Under the pieces are notes generated by a model that saw nothing but the letters and a program-made list of their open reading frames with translations, made no database searches and was not told the origin of the DNA. A program made the translations under genes and the position numbers. This document shows positions 7,431 through 15,593 of a stretch of DNA of 64,000 nucleotides, piece by piece. Origin of the DNA: DATENM01 sp045807725 (lineage in GTDB: Bacteria > Acidobacteriota > Blastocatellia > UBA7656); the NCBI GenBank assembly GCA_045807725.1, contig JBJMGV010000096.1:62001-126000 (forward strand). Reading direction: 5' to 3'. Within the stretch, counting starts at the first letter, position 1; the number at the start of each line of letters is the position of its first letter.

Positions 7431-8672
7431 GCGGCGGCGCATGAAGTCCATCAGGATGTACTGGCCCAGCGTCATCGTCGTTGTGAAGTAAGCCTTGCCC
7501 TGGCAGATTTCCGTGATCTTCTTGACGAAGTCAACCAGATAATAATCGTCCGCCAGCATAAACGTGTTAATCATAATGCCGCTGCGGCGGCACTGCGCTA
7601 CTTCTTTGAACGTCTCTTGCAGGATGCGCGGGTCAAGCCCCATCGGGTTTTTATAAATGCGCCCGTCTTCAAGCGTCATCGCCGAAGGCTTGCCGTCGGT
7701 GATCATGATGATCTGCCGCATGTCCTTGCGCTGCGACATCAATATGCGACGCGCCAGCCGGAGTCCCTCGCGCGTGTTGGTGTGGTAAGGGCCGACCTGC
7801 GCTTTGGCAATCTGCGACAGCGGAATCTCTTCGGCGGAATCGTGGAACAACACGACGCGCAAGGAGTCGCCGGGAAACTGCGTACGCATCAGGTGCGTGA
7901 GCGCCAGCGCGACGCGCTTGGCCGGCGTGAAGCGGTCTTCGCCGTACAGGATCATCGAATGCGAACAGTCGAGCATTAACACGGTCGCGCACGAGCTTTG
8001 ATACTCGGTCTGGTGCACCATCAAATCCCTGTACTCAAGGTTGAGCGGAACGCCTAAGCCCTCGCGTTGAATCGCTGACTTCAGCGTCGCGTTCACGTCG
8101 AGGTTGAGCGTATCGCCGAACTCGTAAGGCTTCGAGGCCGCGCTTGCTTCGATGCCGGTCGAGAGGTGATTCGTGTCGTGACGCCCGAACGATGACTTGC
8201 CGAGCGAGGCCATCAAGTCCCGCAGCGATTTGAAGCCGAGAAAGTCCAGCCCCTTGTCGCGCAGCTCGAACTTCACGCTCTTTTCAATAGGCTCGCCGGT
8301 GTTGCCCGCCTGTTTGCTGAAGCCTGCGGTTTGCGGCTGCTCGACGGCTTCTTCTCGCAGGTTGATGTAGCCCTCTTCGATCAGCCGCTCGATCAAGCGG
8401 TCGATCAACTCGGCCATCGCCTCGGCGTTGATGCGCCCCTGATCGTCGCTCATCGCTTCAAGCTCTTCATCCGACAACAGGCCATCCATCAGCGCCCGCA
8501 TAATCGCTTCGCGCAGGGCGTCGAGCGACTCGTCGGCCTCGTTGCCATACATAAAGTACGGATCGTTGAAGCCGCTTTCGAGCAAAAACTCGCTGAGCCG
8601 GTCGAGCAAATCCTCAAGGCTCAGCGACTGCCAATCGACGCCATCCCATTTGCTGTACTTCGTAAAAGACAT
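7413..8672 (-). CDS. vWA domain protein (CoxE/MoxR-partner type)
   Basis: A 419-residue cytosolic protein. The first ~200 residues are mostly charged helices with no recognised fold. The C-terminal von Willebrand A domain has a full metal-ion site: DCSHS (235-239), a Thr near HTNTREG and ITDG near residue 315. In known pairs (CoxD/CoxE, NorQ/NorD, Mg-chelatase I/D) such vWA proteins work with a MoxR-type ATPase to insert metals or remodel a client protein. A MoxR-like ATPase lies two genes upstream on the same strand, with an encapsulated-ferritin gene between. The client is unknown. Its 3' end touches the decayed attC site. Confidence 0.85.
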   Translation of the reverse strand: MSFTKYSKWDGVDWQSLSLEDLLDRLSEFLLESGFNDPYFMYGNEADESLDALREAIMRALMDGLLSDEELEAMSDDQGRINAEAMAELIDRLIERLIEEGYINLREEAVEQPQTAGFSKQAGNTGEPIEKSVKFELRDKGLDFLGFKSLRDLMASLGKSSFGRHDTNHLSTGIEASAASKPYEFGDTLNLDVNATLKSAIQREGLGVPLNLEYRDLMVHQTEYQSSCATVLMLDCSHSMILYGEDRFTPAKRVALALTHLMRTQFPGDSLRVVLFHDSAEEIPLSQIAKAQVGPYHTNTREGLRLARRILMSQRKDMRQIIMITDGKPSAMTLEDGRIYKNPMGLDPRILQETFKEVAQCRRSGIMINTFMLADDYYLVDFVKKITEICQGKAYFTTTMTLGQYILMDFMRRRTKRVH

Positions 8673-8786
8673 TTCGATTTTAGATTTTCATGGCTTGGCG
8701 CTTTGCGCCGGCGATTTTGGATTTTAGATTGAGGAACAGGCGTGACCGCTTGATGCTTCAGTCCGCTAATCCAAAATCCAAAATGG
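8673..8786. repeat. Inverted heptad repeat between encapsulated-ferritin and vWA genes
   Basis: GATTTTGGATTTTAGATT (8713-8730) and AATCCAAAATCCAAAAT (8768-8784) form inverted arms built from the 7-nt word GATTTTR. More copies of the word lie at 8675-8690, and a GGCG-CTTTG-CGCC hairpin at 8697-8709. The right arm begins 2 nt after the stop codon of the ferritin gene (minus strand). It fills the whole gap up to the vWA start. Confidence 0.75.
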
Positions 8787-9221
8787 CTAGACTCTCTTTG
8801 GTCGTAGGCTGCCGACGGTGAAGGTGTGCGGGAAGTCGTCCACCGTTGAGGCCGCCGCCGGCGCGGTTGACGCCGGCACGTTGGCGGTGGAAGGCGCGGC
8901 GGGACTTCCCGTCAGCTCTTTCACCTCGCCGCCTTTTTCGATGGCCAGCAGGTCGCCGGTCGTGAACAGATATTCGCGCAGGTGGCGGTCGAACTCCGGG
9001 TCGTGACGGCGAATCCATTCCAGCACCATCGCGGCGTGCTCTTTCTCTTCTTCCTGGTTATGCAGCAGTGTGCGGCGCAACGCCTCGTCGTCGGTTACGT
9101 CGGCGCGTTGGCCGTACCAGTCGATGGCTTCGAGTTCTTCCATCAGCGAATGAATCGCCCGCGCCATATCGCGCGTCTCCGGCTTCATTAACTCATAAGG
9201 TGCGTGCCAAGCGATGCCCAT
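8787..9221 (-). CDS. Encapsulated ferritin-like protein with encapsulin cargo peptide
   Basis: A 144-residue protein of the EncFtn family: a two-helix ferroxidase that works as a multimer inside an encapsulin nanocompartment, oxidising Fe(II) for storage. The helical core reads SLMEELEAIDWYGQR and HNQEEEKEHAAMVLEWIRR. Aligning the WY motif (W35) with the R. rubrum protein puts the ferroxidase residues at E29, E59 and H62. An Ala/Pro/Thr-rich linker leads to the tail FTVGSLRPKRV, which matches the cargo-loading peptide of family-1 encapsulins (compare LTVGSLRR). Start 9221 is set by AAGGAG 5 nt upstream; the longer start at 9257 lies in repeat DNA. No shell gene is present in this window. Confidence 0.88.
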   Translation of the reverse strand: MGIAWHAPYELMKPETRDMARAIHSLMEELEAIDWYGQRADVTDDEALRRTLLHNQEEEKEHAAMVLEWIRRHDPEFDRHLREYLFTTGDLLAIEKGGEVKELTGSPAAPSTANVPASTAPAAASTVDDFPHTFTVGSLRPKRV

Positions 9222-9234
9222 GTGTCTCCTTTTC

Positions 9235-9456
9235 AGTGACCAGTGGCTAGTGGCCAAGGGTCAGTGGTCAGTTGATAGTTGATGGTTGATAGTTCCCCAA
9301 GCTCCGCCAGGAGCGCGATGTTTATAGTAATTGCTGAAGGATGCGACGAAGCCCCGTCGGGGCGCAATGTCAACATCGCGCTCCTGACGGAGCTTGATTC
9401 ATCTATTGCTTCGTTGTCTATAAACATTGCGTCCCTACGGGACTGACCACTGGCCA
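9235..9456. repeat. Composite repeat: heptad arms around hairpin modules
   Basis: The outer left part is heptad-periodic (CAGTGG, CTAGTGG, then TTGATAG, TTGATGG). The outer right part GACTGACCACTGGCCA (9441-9456) is its inverted partner and abuts the stop codon of the MoxR gene. Inside lie inverted copies of a module reading AAGCTCCGYCAGGAGCGCGA (9299 on the plus strand, about 9373-9395 on the minus). The same module recurs at least five times at 31336-31586. The inner CTCC..GGAG is self-complementary. Confidence 0.75.
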
Positions 9457-10926
9457 CTAATTAATCTTCCGCGAGCGGCTGAAGCTCTCGTAGCCGTAGC
9501 CGCGCGGTTCGGGTTTGACTGCCGCATAGCCGCGCTCTTCGCTGCGGCTGATCTTCTTCTGCGCGTGTAGACCTTCGAGAATTAATTCGCAAGCCGCGAC
9601 CATCACGTCCGCTTGTGACCCGTTGGCCAAATGCGACTGTTCGGCGGCGTCGAGCAATCCGTCAATCGTGCGAAAGCCTTTCAGGCTAAGCGTCGCGCTG
9701 TCGGTGTCGCCGACGCGCAGCGTGCCGCCATCGTTGAACCAGTTGATGACCTCCGAACAGTCGAGGTGGCCGCAATAGGCTTCAAAGACTTTACCGACAG
9801 CGGCGCGCACCAGTTCGCGGGCAACAGAGGCCGCGCCTTTCTGCTCGCCTTCGTATTCGAGTTCCAACTTGCCGGTGATCGAAGGCAGCGCCGCGTAGAT
9901 GTCGCTGATGCGCGGCACAGCGCGCGTTTCTTTGGTGAGCAGGCGGCGGCGCTCGGCGTTCGAGACGACGTTCTCGATCACTGAAATCGGCAAGCGCTGG
10001 CTGACGCCCGAACGGCGATCCACGCGCTGGTCGTCGCGCGCCTCGAAGGCGATCTGCTCGACGGCACGCATAATGAACTCCGGCACGAAGACCTTACCCT
10101 CATCGCGCGCCGTCCAGGCTTCGTGCCGGGTGATCTCTATGCCCTCTTCGACCGTCGCCGGATAGTGCGTGATGATCTCGGAGCCGATGCGGTCTTTGAG
10201 CGGCGTGATGATCTTGCCGCGCGCCGTGTAGTCTTCGGGGTTGGCCGAAAAGACCAGCATCACATCGAGCGGCAGGCGTATGGGGTAGCCTTTAATCTGC
10301 ACGTCGCCTTCCTGCATGATGTTGAACAAACCGACCTGCACTTTGCTCGCCAGGTCGGGCAGTTCGTTGATAGCGAAGATGCCGCGATTGGCGCGCGGCA
10401 GCAAGCCGTAATGAATCGTCAGCTCGTCCGACAGCAGGTGGCCGCCGCGCGCCGCTTTGATGGGATCGAGGTCGCCGATCAAATCAGCGATGGTCACGTC
10501 GGGCGTCGCCAGCTTCTCGACGTAGCGGTTGCCGCGCGGCACAAACGCGATGGGCGTCTGGTCGCCGCGCTCTTCGATCAGCATGCGGCACGCTTTGCAG
10601 AGCGGCTGGTAAGGATTGTCGTTGATCTCGCAGCCTTCGATGGTCGGCATCCGTTCATCGAGCAGGTTGGCAAGCTCGCGCAGGATGCGGCTCTTGGCCT
10701 GCCCGCGCAGGCCCAACAAGATGAAGTTGTGGCGCGAGAGAATGGCGTTGATGATCTGCGGCGTGACCGTATCGTCGTAGCCGACAATGCCAGGGAAGAC
10801 CGGCTCGCGGCGTTCGAGCTTGCCGATCAGGTTGCGGCGCATCTCGTCTTTGACCGACGAATGATGCACGCGCGCTTCGTTGTATTCGGATGACTTTAAT
10901 TCGCCAAGCGTGCGTGGCAACTGCAT
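9457..10926 (-). CDS. MoxR/Mg-chelatase-like AAA+ ATPase
   Basis: A 489-residue AAA+ ATPase. The P-loop is GLRGQAKSR (72-80), a variant with Ala before the Lys-Ser that is typical of this ChlI-like branch. Downstream are NRGIFAINELPDLASKVQ (Walker B region with the h2 insert common to MoxR and Mg-chelatase I) and VFSANPEDYTARGKII with a sensor Asn. The last ~180 residues form a helical lid plus extension. It probably acts with the vWA protein encoded two genes downstream, as in other MoxR/vWA pairs. ATG 10926 (GAGG 8 nt upstream) is chosen over 11061, which would overlap the PtsI gene. The gene order MoxR, encapsulated ferritin, vWA is unusual. Confidence 0.87.
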   Translation of the reverse strand: MQLPRTLGELKSSEYNEARVHHSSVKDEMRRNLIGKLERREPVFPGIVGYDDTVTPQIINAILSRHNFILLGLRGQAKSRILRELANLLDERMPTIEGCEINDNPYQPLCKACRMLIEERGDQTPIAFVPRGNRYVEKLATPDVTIADLIGDLDPIKAARGGHLLSDELTIHYGLLPRANRGIFAINELPDLASKVQVGLFNIMQEGDVQIKGYPIRLPLDVMLVFSANPEDYTARGKIITPLKDRIGSEIITHYPATVEEGIEITRHEAWTARDEGKVFVPEFIMRAVEQIAFEARDDQRVDRRSGVSQRLPISVIENVVSNAERRRLLTKETRAVPRISDIYAALPSITGKLELEYEGEQKGAASVARELVRAAVGKVFEAYCGHLDCSEVINWFNDGGTLRVGDTDSATLSLKGFRTIDGLLDAAEQSHLANGSQADVMVAACELILEGLHAQKKISRSEERGYAAVKPEPRGYGYESFSRSRKIN

Positions 10927-11042
10927 GCAGATAACCTCGAATGATGGCTGATCCTTGATCGAGCGTGTCCCGTGCTCGTTTAGAAACTCTAGCCGCCCGC
11001 GCCCGCGCAGGCAAGCCGGCGGCGGGACGGGGAAGTGACCGA

Positions 11043-12824
11043 TTATTTTGGCGTCGCCCACGAGGCGAAGAATTGCGGGGCCTGGCGCGGCAGCTCGCGC
11101 GCCAGCAACTGCTCGACTTCGGCGGAAGTCGTCAGCTTCATCGCTTCCTTCATCAGCGCCTTGGTTTGTTCGGCGCTGACCGCGCGCACGGCGTTCTTGA
11201 CGAGCGGGATCGAGGCGGGCAAAAGGCTCAAGCGGCGCACGCCGAGGCCGATCAGCGCGATGGCCTGGAACGGATCGCCGGCCATCTCGCCGCAGACTTC
11301 GAGCGGCACTTGCGCCACCGCCGCGACGTGCACCAGATGCGCCAGCACTCGCAGGATGGCCGGATGTAATGGTTGATACAAATGCGCGACGTTCTCGTTG
11401 GCGCGATCAACCGCCAGCATATATTGCGTCAGGTCGTTAGTGCCGACGCTCAGGTAATCGGCTTCGCGCGCGAACAGGTCGGCCATCAGCGCCGCCGCCG
11501 GCACTTCGATCATCACGCCGATGGGCAGAGCGGCATTGTGTTCGACGCCGGCTTCGGCCAGCTCTTGCTTCACGTCGGCGATGATGCGCTTGGCTTCGCG
11601 CAGCTCCGAGATCGTGCTGATCAGCGGCAGCACGATGCGCAGCTTGCCGTGCACGTTGGCGCGCAGGATGGCGCGCACTTGCGTGCGGAATATCTCTTCG
11701 ACGCGCAGCGACAATCGAATGGCGCGCAGGCCGAGCGCCGGGTTTGCTTCTTCTTCAAAGCCCTTCAGCGTCAGCTTGTCGCCGCCGAGATCGAAGACGC
11801 GAATGCTTGCGCCGGCGTCGCCGGTCGCTTCGGCCAGCCGGCGATAAAGCTGGTACTGCTCCTCTTCATCCGGAAGCTGGGGCAGCCGCGCCAGAAAAAT
11901 AAACTCTGAGCGGTACAGCCCGATGCCTTCCGCGCCGAAGCGAGAGAGCGATTCGATCTCGTTCGGCAGCTCGACGTTGGCGCGCAAAGTGATGTGCACG
12001 CCATCGAGCGTCTCTGCGGCTTCCGCCGGTTTGCTGACGCGGGCTAGGCGGGCGCGGTCTTCTTTCTGCCGCCGCGCGTAATCGCGGGCAAGCGTCTTGT
12101 TCGGCCTGAGAATGACTTCGCCCGCCGAGCCATCGATGATGATTGGCGTGCCGGTGCGGGCGCGGCGCGTCACGTCGTGCAGGCCGACGACCGCCGGAAT
12201 GCCCAAGGCTCGCGCGATGATCGCGGCGTGCGACGTGATGCCGCCGGAGTTGGTCGCAAAGCCGAGCACGCGATTGAAGTCGAGTTCGGCGACTGTCGAA
12301 GGCCAGATGTCTTTAGCGACGAGAATTACATTTTCATCCAGCTCTGAAAGATCGAATTTATCGCGGCCCGACAGGATGGTGAGCAGCCGCACGGCCACGT
12401 CTTCAAGATCAGAGGTGCGCTCGCGCAGATAAACGTCGTTGACTTGGCGGTAGGCTTCTTCGAGGCGATCAATGACCGAGCGCACGGCCCACTCGGCGTT
12501 GACGCGGCGGGTGCGAATCTCGTTTTCAATCTCGGCGAGCAGCCGCTCGTCTTCGAGCATCAGCAGGTGTGCGTCGAGGATGAACGAGTGTTCGTAACCG
12601 AGTTCGCGCGTGAGGCGGGCTTTGATCTCAAGCAGCTCGGCGCGGGCCTGATCGAAGGCTTCGTGCAGGCGGCGCACTTCGCGGCGCACCTGCGTCGGCG
12701 AAACGTCGAGGTAGTAGAACTGATGCCGCCCGCGTTCGTCGAGGCGGAGCACGCAACCGACGGCGACGCCGGGCGAAGCGCCGACGCCGCGCAGCCGCAC
12801 GTCGCGCGCATTAGAAGACGCCAT
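11043..12824 (-). CDS. ptsI: Phosphoenolpyruvate-protein phosphotransferase (PTS enzyme I)
   Basis: Enzyme I takes phosphate from phosphoenolpyruvate and passes it to HPr. The 593-residue protein has the full layout: HPr-binding helical domain (about 30-140), phospho-His domain with GGITSHAAIIARALG and active His199, and the PEP-binding barrel with GIGLYRSEFIF, EVPAAALMAD, SVGTNDLTQYM and a Cys-containing VCGEMAGDP. It overlaps the end of the HPr gene by 14 nt, so both are made together. No sugar-specific enzyme II is nearby, so the pair may serve regulation (a nitrogen- or HPrK-type role) or enzymes II encoded elsewhere. Length is normal for the family. Confidence 0.96.
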   Translation of the reverse strand: MASSNARDVRLRGVGASPGVAVGCVLRLDERGRHQFYYLDVSPTQVRREVRRLHEAFDQARAELLEIKARLTRELGYEHSFILDAHLLMLEDERLLAEIENEIRTRRVNAEWAVRSVIDRLEEAYRQVNDVYLRERTSDLEDVAVRLLTILSGRDKFDLSELDENVILVAKDIWPSTVAELDFNRVLGFATNSGGITSHAAIIARALGIPAVVGLHDVTRRARTGTPIIIDGSAGEVILRPNKTLARDYARRQKEDRARLARVSKPAEAAETLDGVHITLRANVELPNEIESLSRFGAEGIGLYRSEFIFLARLPQLPDEEEQYQLYRRLAEATGDAGASIRVFDLGGDKLTLKGFEEEANPALGLRAIRLSLRVEEIFRTQVRAILRANVHGKLRIVLPLISTISELREAKRIIADVKQELAEAGVEHNAALPIGVMIEVPAAALMADLFAREADYLSVGTNDLTQYMLAVDRANENVAHLYQPLHPAILRVLAHLVHVAAVAQVPLEVCGEMAGDPFQAIALIGLGVRRLSLLPASIPLVKNAVRAVSAEQTKALMKEAMKLTTSAEVEQLLARELPRQAPQFFASWATPK

Positions 12825-13101
12825 CGGATAGCTCCTCTCCGAATTTCTGTTCGACCAGTTCGGCGAGCGCGTCCACGGCGCGCTGCTCGTCTTCCCCCTC
12901 GGCCCTGATTATTATCTGCGTCCCGCACGCGGCGGCAAGCAGGAGCACGCTCAAGATGGATTTGCCGTTGGCTTGCTGTTCGGTGTCTTCACGAACCAGC
13001 TCGATGCGACTGGTGAACTGCGTCGCGCGCCGCACGAGTCGCGCGCTGGCCCGCGCGTGCAGGCCGAGCCGATTGCTGATCTTAATCCGTCGTTCTTGCA
13101 T
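12811..13101 (-). CDS. ptsH: Phosphocarrier protein HPr
   Basis: A 96-residue HPr. The active-site segment is NRLGLHARASA with phospho-accepting His15, and the regulatory Ser loop is ANGKSILSV with Ser48 in the position of the HPr-kinase target. It takes phosphate from enzyme I, encoded right downstream with a 14-nt overlap. No clear Shine-Dalgarno precedes the ATG; instead a large heptad hairpin (13111-13232) ends 9 nt before it and could affect initiation. Family assignment is firm; the physiological target is unknown. Confidence 0.95.
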   Translation of the reverse strand: MQERRIKISNRLGLHARASARLVRRATQFTSRIELVREDTEQQANGKSILSVLLLAAACGTQIIIRAEGEDEQRAVDALAELVEQKFGEELSDGVF

Positions 13102-13110
13102 AGAGTCAGA

Positions 13111-13232
13111 ATACAGGATTCAGGATACAGGATTCAGGATTCAGTTGCTACGTTGCGGCTACAACTGTTCATAAAGTCAGGACCAGCCGTAGCCGCAGTT
13201 CCCTGTATCCTGAATCCTGAATCCTGTATCCT
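13111..13232. repeat. Inverted GATACAG/GATTCAG heptad repeat between oppC-like and ptsH genes
   Basis: The left arm (13111-13144) consists of the heptads GATACAG and GATTCAG in tandem. The right arm (13203-13232) is the inverted copy. The loop carries a second inverted pair, TGCGGCTAC and GTAGCCGCA. The right arm overlaps the TAG stop codon of the permease gene, so the whole gap between that stop and the ptsH start is one long imperfect hairpin. Confidence 0.85.
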
Positions 13233-14475
13233 AGCCCAGCGTGCGCGGGTCGGTGGCGTCGCGCAGGCCGTCGCCGAGGAAGTTCCAGGCCATCACCGTG
13301 ATGAAGATGAAGAAGCCGGGCGCGAGCATCCACGGGAAGTCGCTCAGGTAGCGCGGATTCTGCGCCGCGCTCAACATATTGCCCCAGCTTGCTTCCGGCT
13401 CCTGTATGCCGACGCCGAGGAATGACAGCGCCACTTCGCCGAGAATATAAAACGGCACCGACAACGACGCGGTGACGATGACGAACGACAGCGTGTTCGG
13501 CAGGATGTGGCGAACGATGATGCGCGCGTTCGAGAAGCCCAGCGCCCGCGCCGCCAGCACATACTCCTGCTCTTTCAGCGACAGCACCATGCCGCGAATC
13601 ACTCGCGCTTCGGTCGCCCAGCCGATGAAGGCGAGGATGACGATGATGATCAGGTAGGTCTGCATCGAACTCAGCCCCGTGCCGAACATCTGGCGCATAA
13701 TGAGAATGAAGTAAAGACTCGGTATGGCCAGCAACGCTTCGACGCCGCGCATCAGCAGGAAGTCGGTCGCGCCGCCGAAGTAACCGGCGATGCCGCCGAC
13801 GATCATCCCAATAATCATCGAGATAATGATGCCGACGATGCCAATCGACAGCGACACCTGCGCGCCGTAGAGGATGCGCGAGAAGATATCCTGGCCGACT
13901 ACGTCTGAGCCGAAGAGAAAGAAGCGGCCCGGCGCGTCTACGCCGAAGAGATGAATGTCCGAGCGGATCAGCCAGAGGATGTGATACCGGCTGCCCCTGA
14001 CGAACAGGCGCAGCGGGTATCGCCGCGCGCGGTCTTCGCTGTAGACGGCGTGCTCGCCCGCCACCGGCGCGATGCCGTAGACGAACGGGCGCGACAGTTT
14101 GCCCTGCTCGTCGAACAAGTGTATGCGCGCGAGCATCGGCGGATGAAACGGCAGGTCGTGGTCGGCGTCGTCGTACTTGTAAGGCGCGATGAAGCCGGCG
14201 AGCACGGCGCTCAAGTAGAGCGCGATGAGAATCGCCAGGCCGATCATCGCCGTGCGATTGCGGCGCAGCTTCATCCAGATGATCTCGGAGGGCGAACGCC
14301 CGCGCCTCGGCGCTGCGATTGCCGTCTCGTCAAACGCGTCTGTCATCGCCGGCGGCGGCAGCGTTTCAACGACGGCCTCACCGGGCGCGCGTTCGACGAC
14401 GACGGGCTGCGAATCAAGCGCACGCTGGGCGGCCTCTTCGCGGCGGGCTTCTTCGATTGGGCGGCGATCAGGCAT
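13231..14475 (-). CDS. Peptide ABC transporter permease, OppC/DppC-like
   Basis: A 414-residue inner-membrane permease, longer than the usual ~300. The first ~80 residues are a charged Pro/Ala-rich cytoplasmic extension. Then comes the OppC-type N-terminal segment (KLRRNRTAMIGLAIL) and helix 1. A large periplasmic insert (about 110-200) carries FGSDVVGQDIFSRILYGAQVSL, the OppC hallmark after which the four-helix permease core begins. The EAA-type loop that contacts the ATPase reads YVLAARALGFSNARIIVRHILPN. It pairs with the OppB-like permease upstream and the binding protein two genes upstream. Its stop codon lies in a heptad repeat. Confidence 0.9.
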   Translation of the reverse strand: MPDRRPIEEARREEAAQRALDSQPVVVERAPGEAVVETLPPPAMTDAFDETAIAAPRRGRSPSEIIWMKLRRNRTAMIGLAILIALYLSAVLAGFIAPYKYDDADHDLPFHPPMLARIHLFDEQGKLSRPFVYGIAPVAGEHAVYSEDRARRYPLRLFVRGSRYHILWLIRSDIHLFGVDAPGRFFLFGSDVVGQDIFSRILYGAQVSLSIGIVGIIISMIIGMIVGGIAGYFGGATDFLLMRGVEALLAIPSLYFILIMRQMFGTGLSSMQTYLIIIVILAFIGWATEARVIRGMVLSLKEQEYVLAARALGFSNARIIVRHILPNTLSFVIVTASLSVPFYILGEVALSFLGVGIQEPEASWGNMLSAAQNPRYLSDFPWMLAPGFFIFITVMAWNFLGDGLRDATDPRTLG

Positions 14476-14481
14476 GGCCTT

Positions 14482-15453
14482 TTATTCGACGCGTATGCGC
14501 GGGTCAATGACGGCCAGCAGCAAGTCGGCGACCAGATTGCCGATGACCAGCATGATGACGAGCATCGTCACTGCCGCCATCACCAGCGGCTCGTCTTTGT
14601 CGCGCAGCGCTTCATAAACGAGCGTGCCGAGTCCCGGCCACGCGAAGATGTACTCCGTCAGCAGCGCGCCGGCAAGCAAGTAAGCCAGCGACAGCCCGAA
14701 CAGCGTCACCAGCGGATTGATGGCATTGCCGAGCGCGTGGCGAAAGATGATGTGCCGCTCTGATAAGCCTTTGGCGCGCGCCGTGCGGATGTAGTCCTGC
14801 GACATCGTTTCGATCATCTCGCTGCGCATCTGCCGCATGTATTGCGCCATGCCGAGCGTGCCGAGCACAATGGTCGGCAGCACCAGATGCCAGAGCGTAT
14901 CGACAAAGCGCTGCCAGCCGCTCATCTCATCCCAGTTGACCTGATCGTGAATGCCGCCGACAGGGAACCAGCCGGTCTTTGCGGCAAACAGGATGAGCAG
15001 CAGCGAGAAGAAGACGCTCGGAATCGACAGCCCGAAAAACGAGATGAAGCTGCACAGCTTATCGACCCAGCGGTTGCGGTAGACGCCCGCCAGCACGCCG
15101 AGCGGAATGGCCAGCGCCCACGAGAAGAAGAGCGCCGCGCCCGTCAGCATCAGCGTGTTCAAGACGCGCTGCCCGATCATCGTCGTCACCGGCGCGGAGT
15201 TGATAAATGAATCGCCGAGGTCGCCCCGCAAAGCGGGCTTGAGCCAGTACCAGTAACGCTCGAAGACATCGCGGCTGTCGAGGTGATACTTCTGTTCCAT
15301 GCGCTCCAGGTACTCGCGCGAGATGTTCGGCTTTGCCCGCAACTCGTCGAGGAAGTTGCCGGGCGACAGCACCAGCATCGCCTTTGTGAAGAAGGTCACA
15401 AAGAGGATGAGCGGAATCGCCGCCAGCATCCGCCTGATGAGAAAGGTGCGCAT
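14482..15453 (-). CDS. Peptide ABC transporter permease, OppB/DppB-like
   Basis: A 323-residue permease of the usual OppB size: an N-terminal helix (IRRMLAAIPLILFVTFF), a periplasmic stretch (about 30-95), then five helices. The cytoplasmic EAA loop is DYIRTARAKGLSERHIIFRHALGN, with the OppB ending WPGLGTLVYEALRDKDEPLVMAAV. It lies between the binding-protein gene and the OppC-like gene, on the same strand, 6 nt from the latter. The two permeases together form the channel for di- or oligopeptides, or possibly another family-5 solute. No OppD or OppF ATPase gene is adjacent. Confidence 0.92.
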   Translation of the reverse strand: MRTFLIRRMLAAIPLILFVTFFTKAMLVLSPGNFLDELRAKPNISREYLERMEQKYHLDSRDVFERYWYWLKPALRGDLGDSFINSAPVTTMIGQRVLNTLMLTGAALFFSWALAIPLGVLAGVYRNRWVDKLCSFISFFGLSIPSVFFSLLLILFAAKTGWFPVGGIHDQVNWDEMSGWQRFVDTLWHLVLPTIVLGTLGMAQYMRQMRSEMIETMSQDYIRTARAKGLSERHIIFRHALGNAINPLVTLFGLSLAYLLAGALLTEYIFAWPGLGTLVYEALRDKDEPLVMAAVTMLVIMLVIGNLVADLLLAVIDPRIRVE

Positions 15454-15457
15454 AGGT

Positions 15458-15593
15458 ATCAGGATACAGGATACAGGATACAGGATTCAGGGGCGGCGCT
15501 CTCATTTAAGCGCGTGGCCCGATGATTTGGTCGGAATGTAATGTTTGTTATTCAGTATATTAACTGAATCCTGAATCCTGTATCCTGAATCCT
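15458..15593. repeat. Inverted GATACAG/GATTCAG heptad repeat between binding-protein and oppB-like genes
   Basis: Arms at 15458-15490 (GATACAG repeated, then GATTCAG) and 15564-15593 (inverted copy) flank a ~70-nt AT-rich loop. The right arm contains the first two bases of the binding-protein stop codon. The left arm ends 5 nt before the permease start, so the element fills the gap exactly. Confidence 0.85.
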
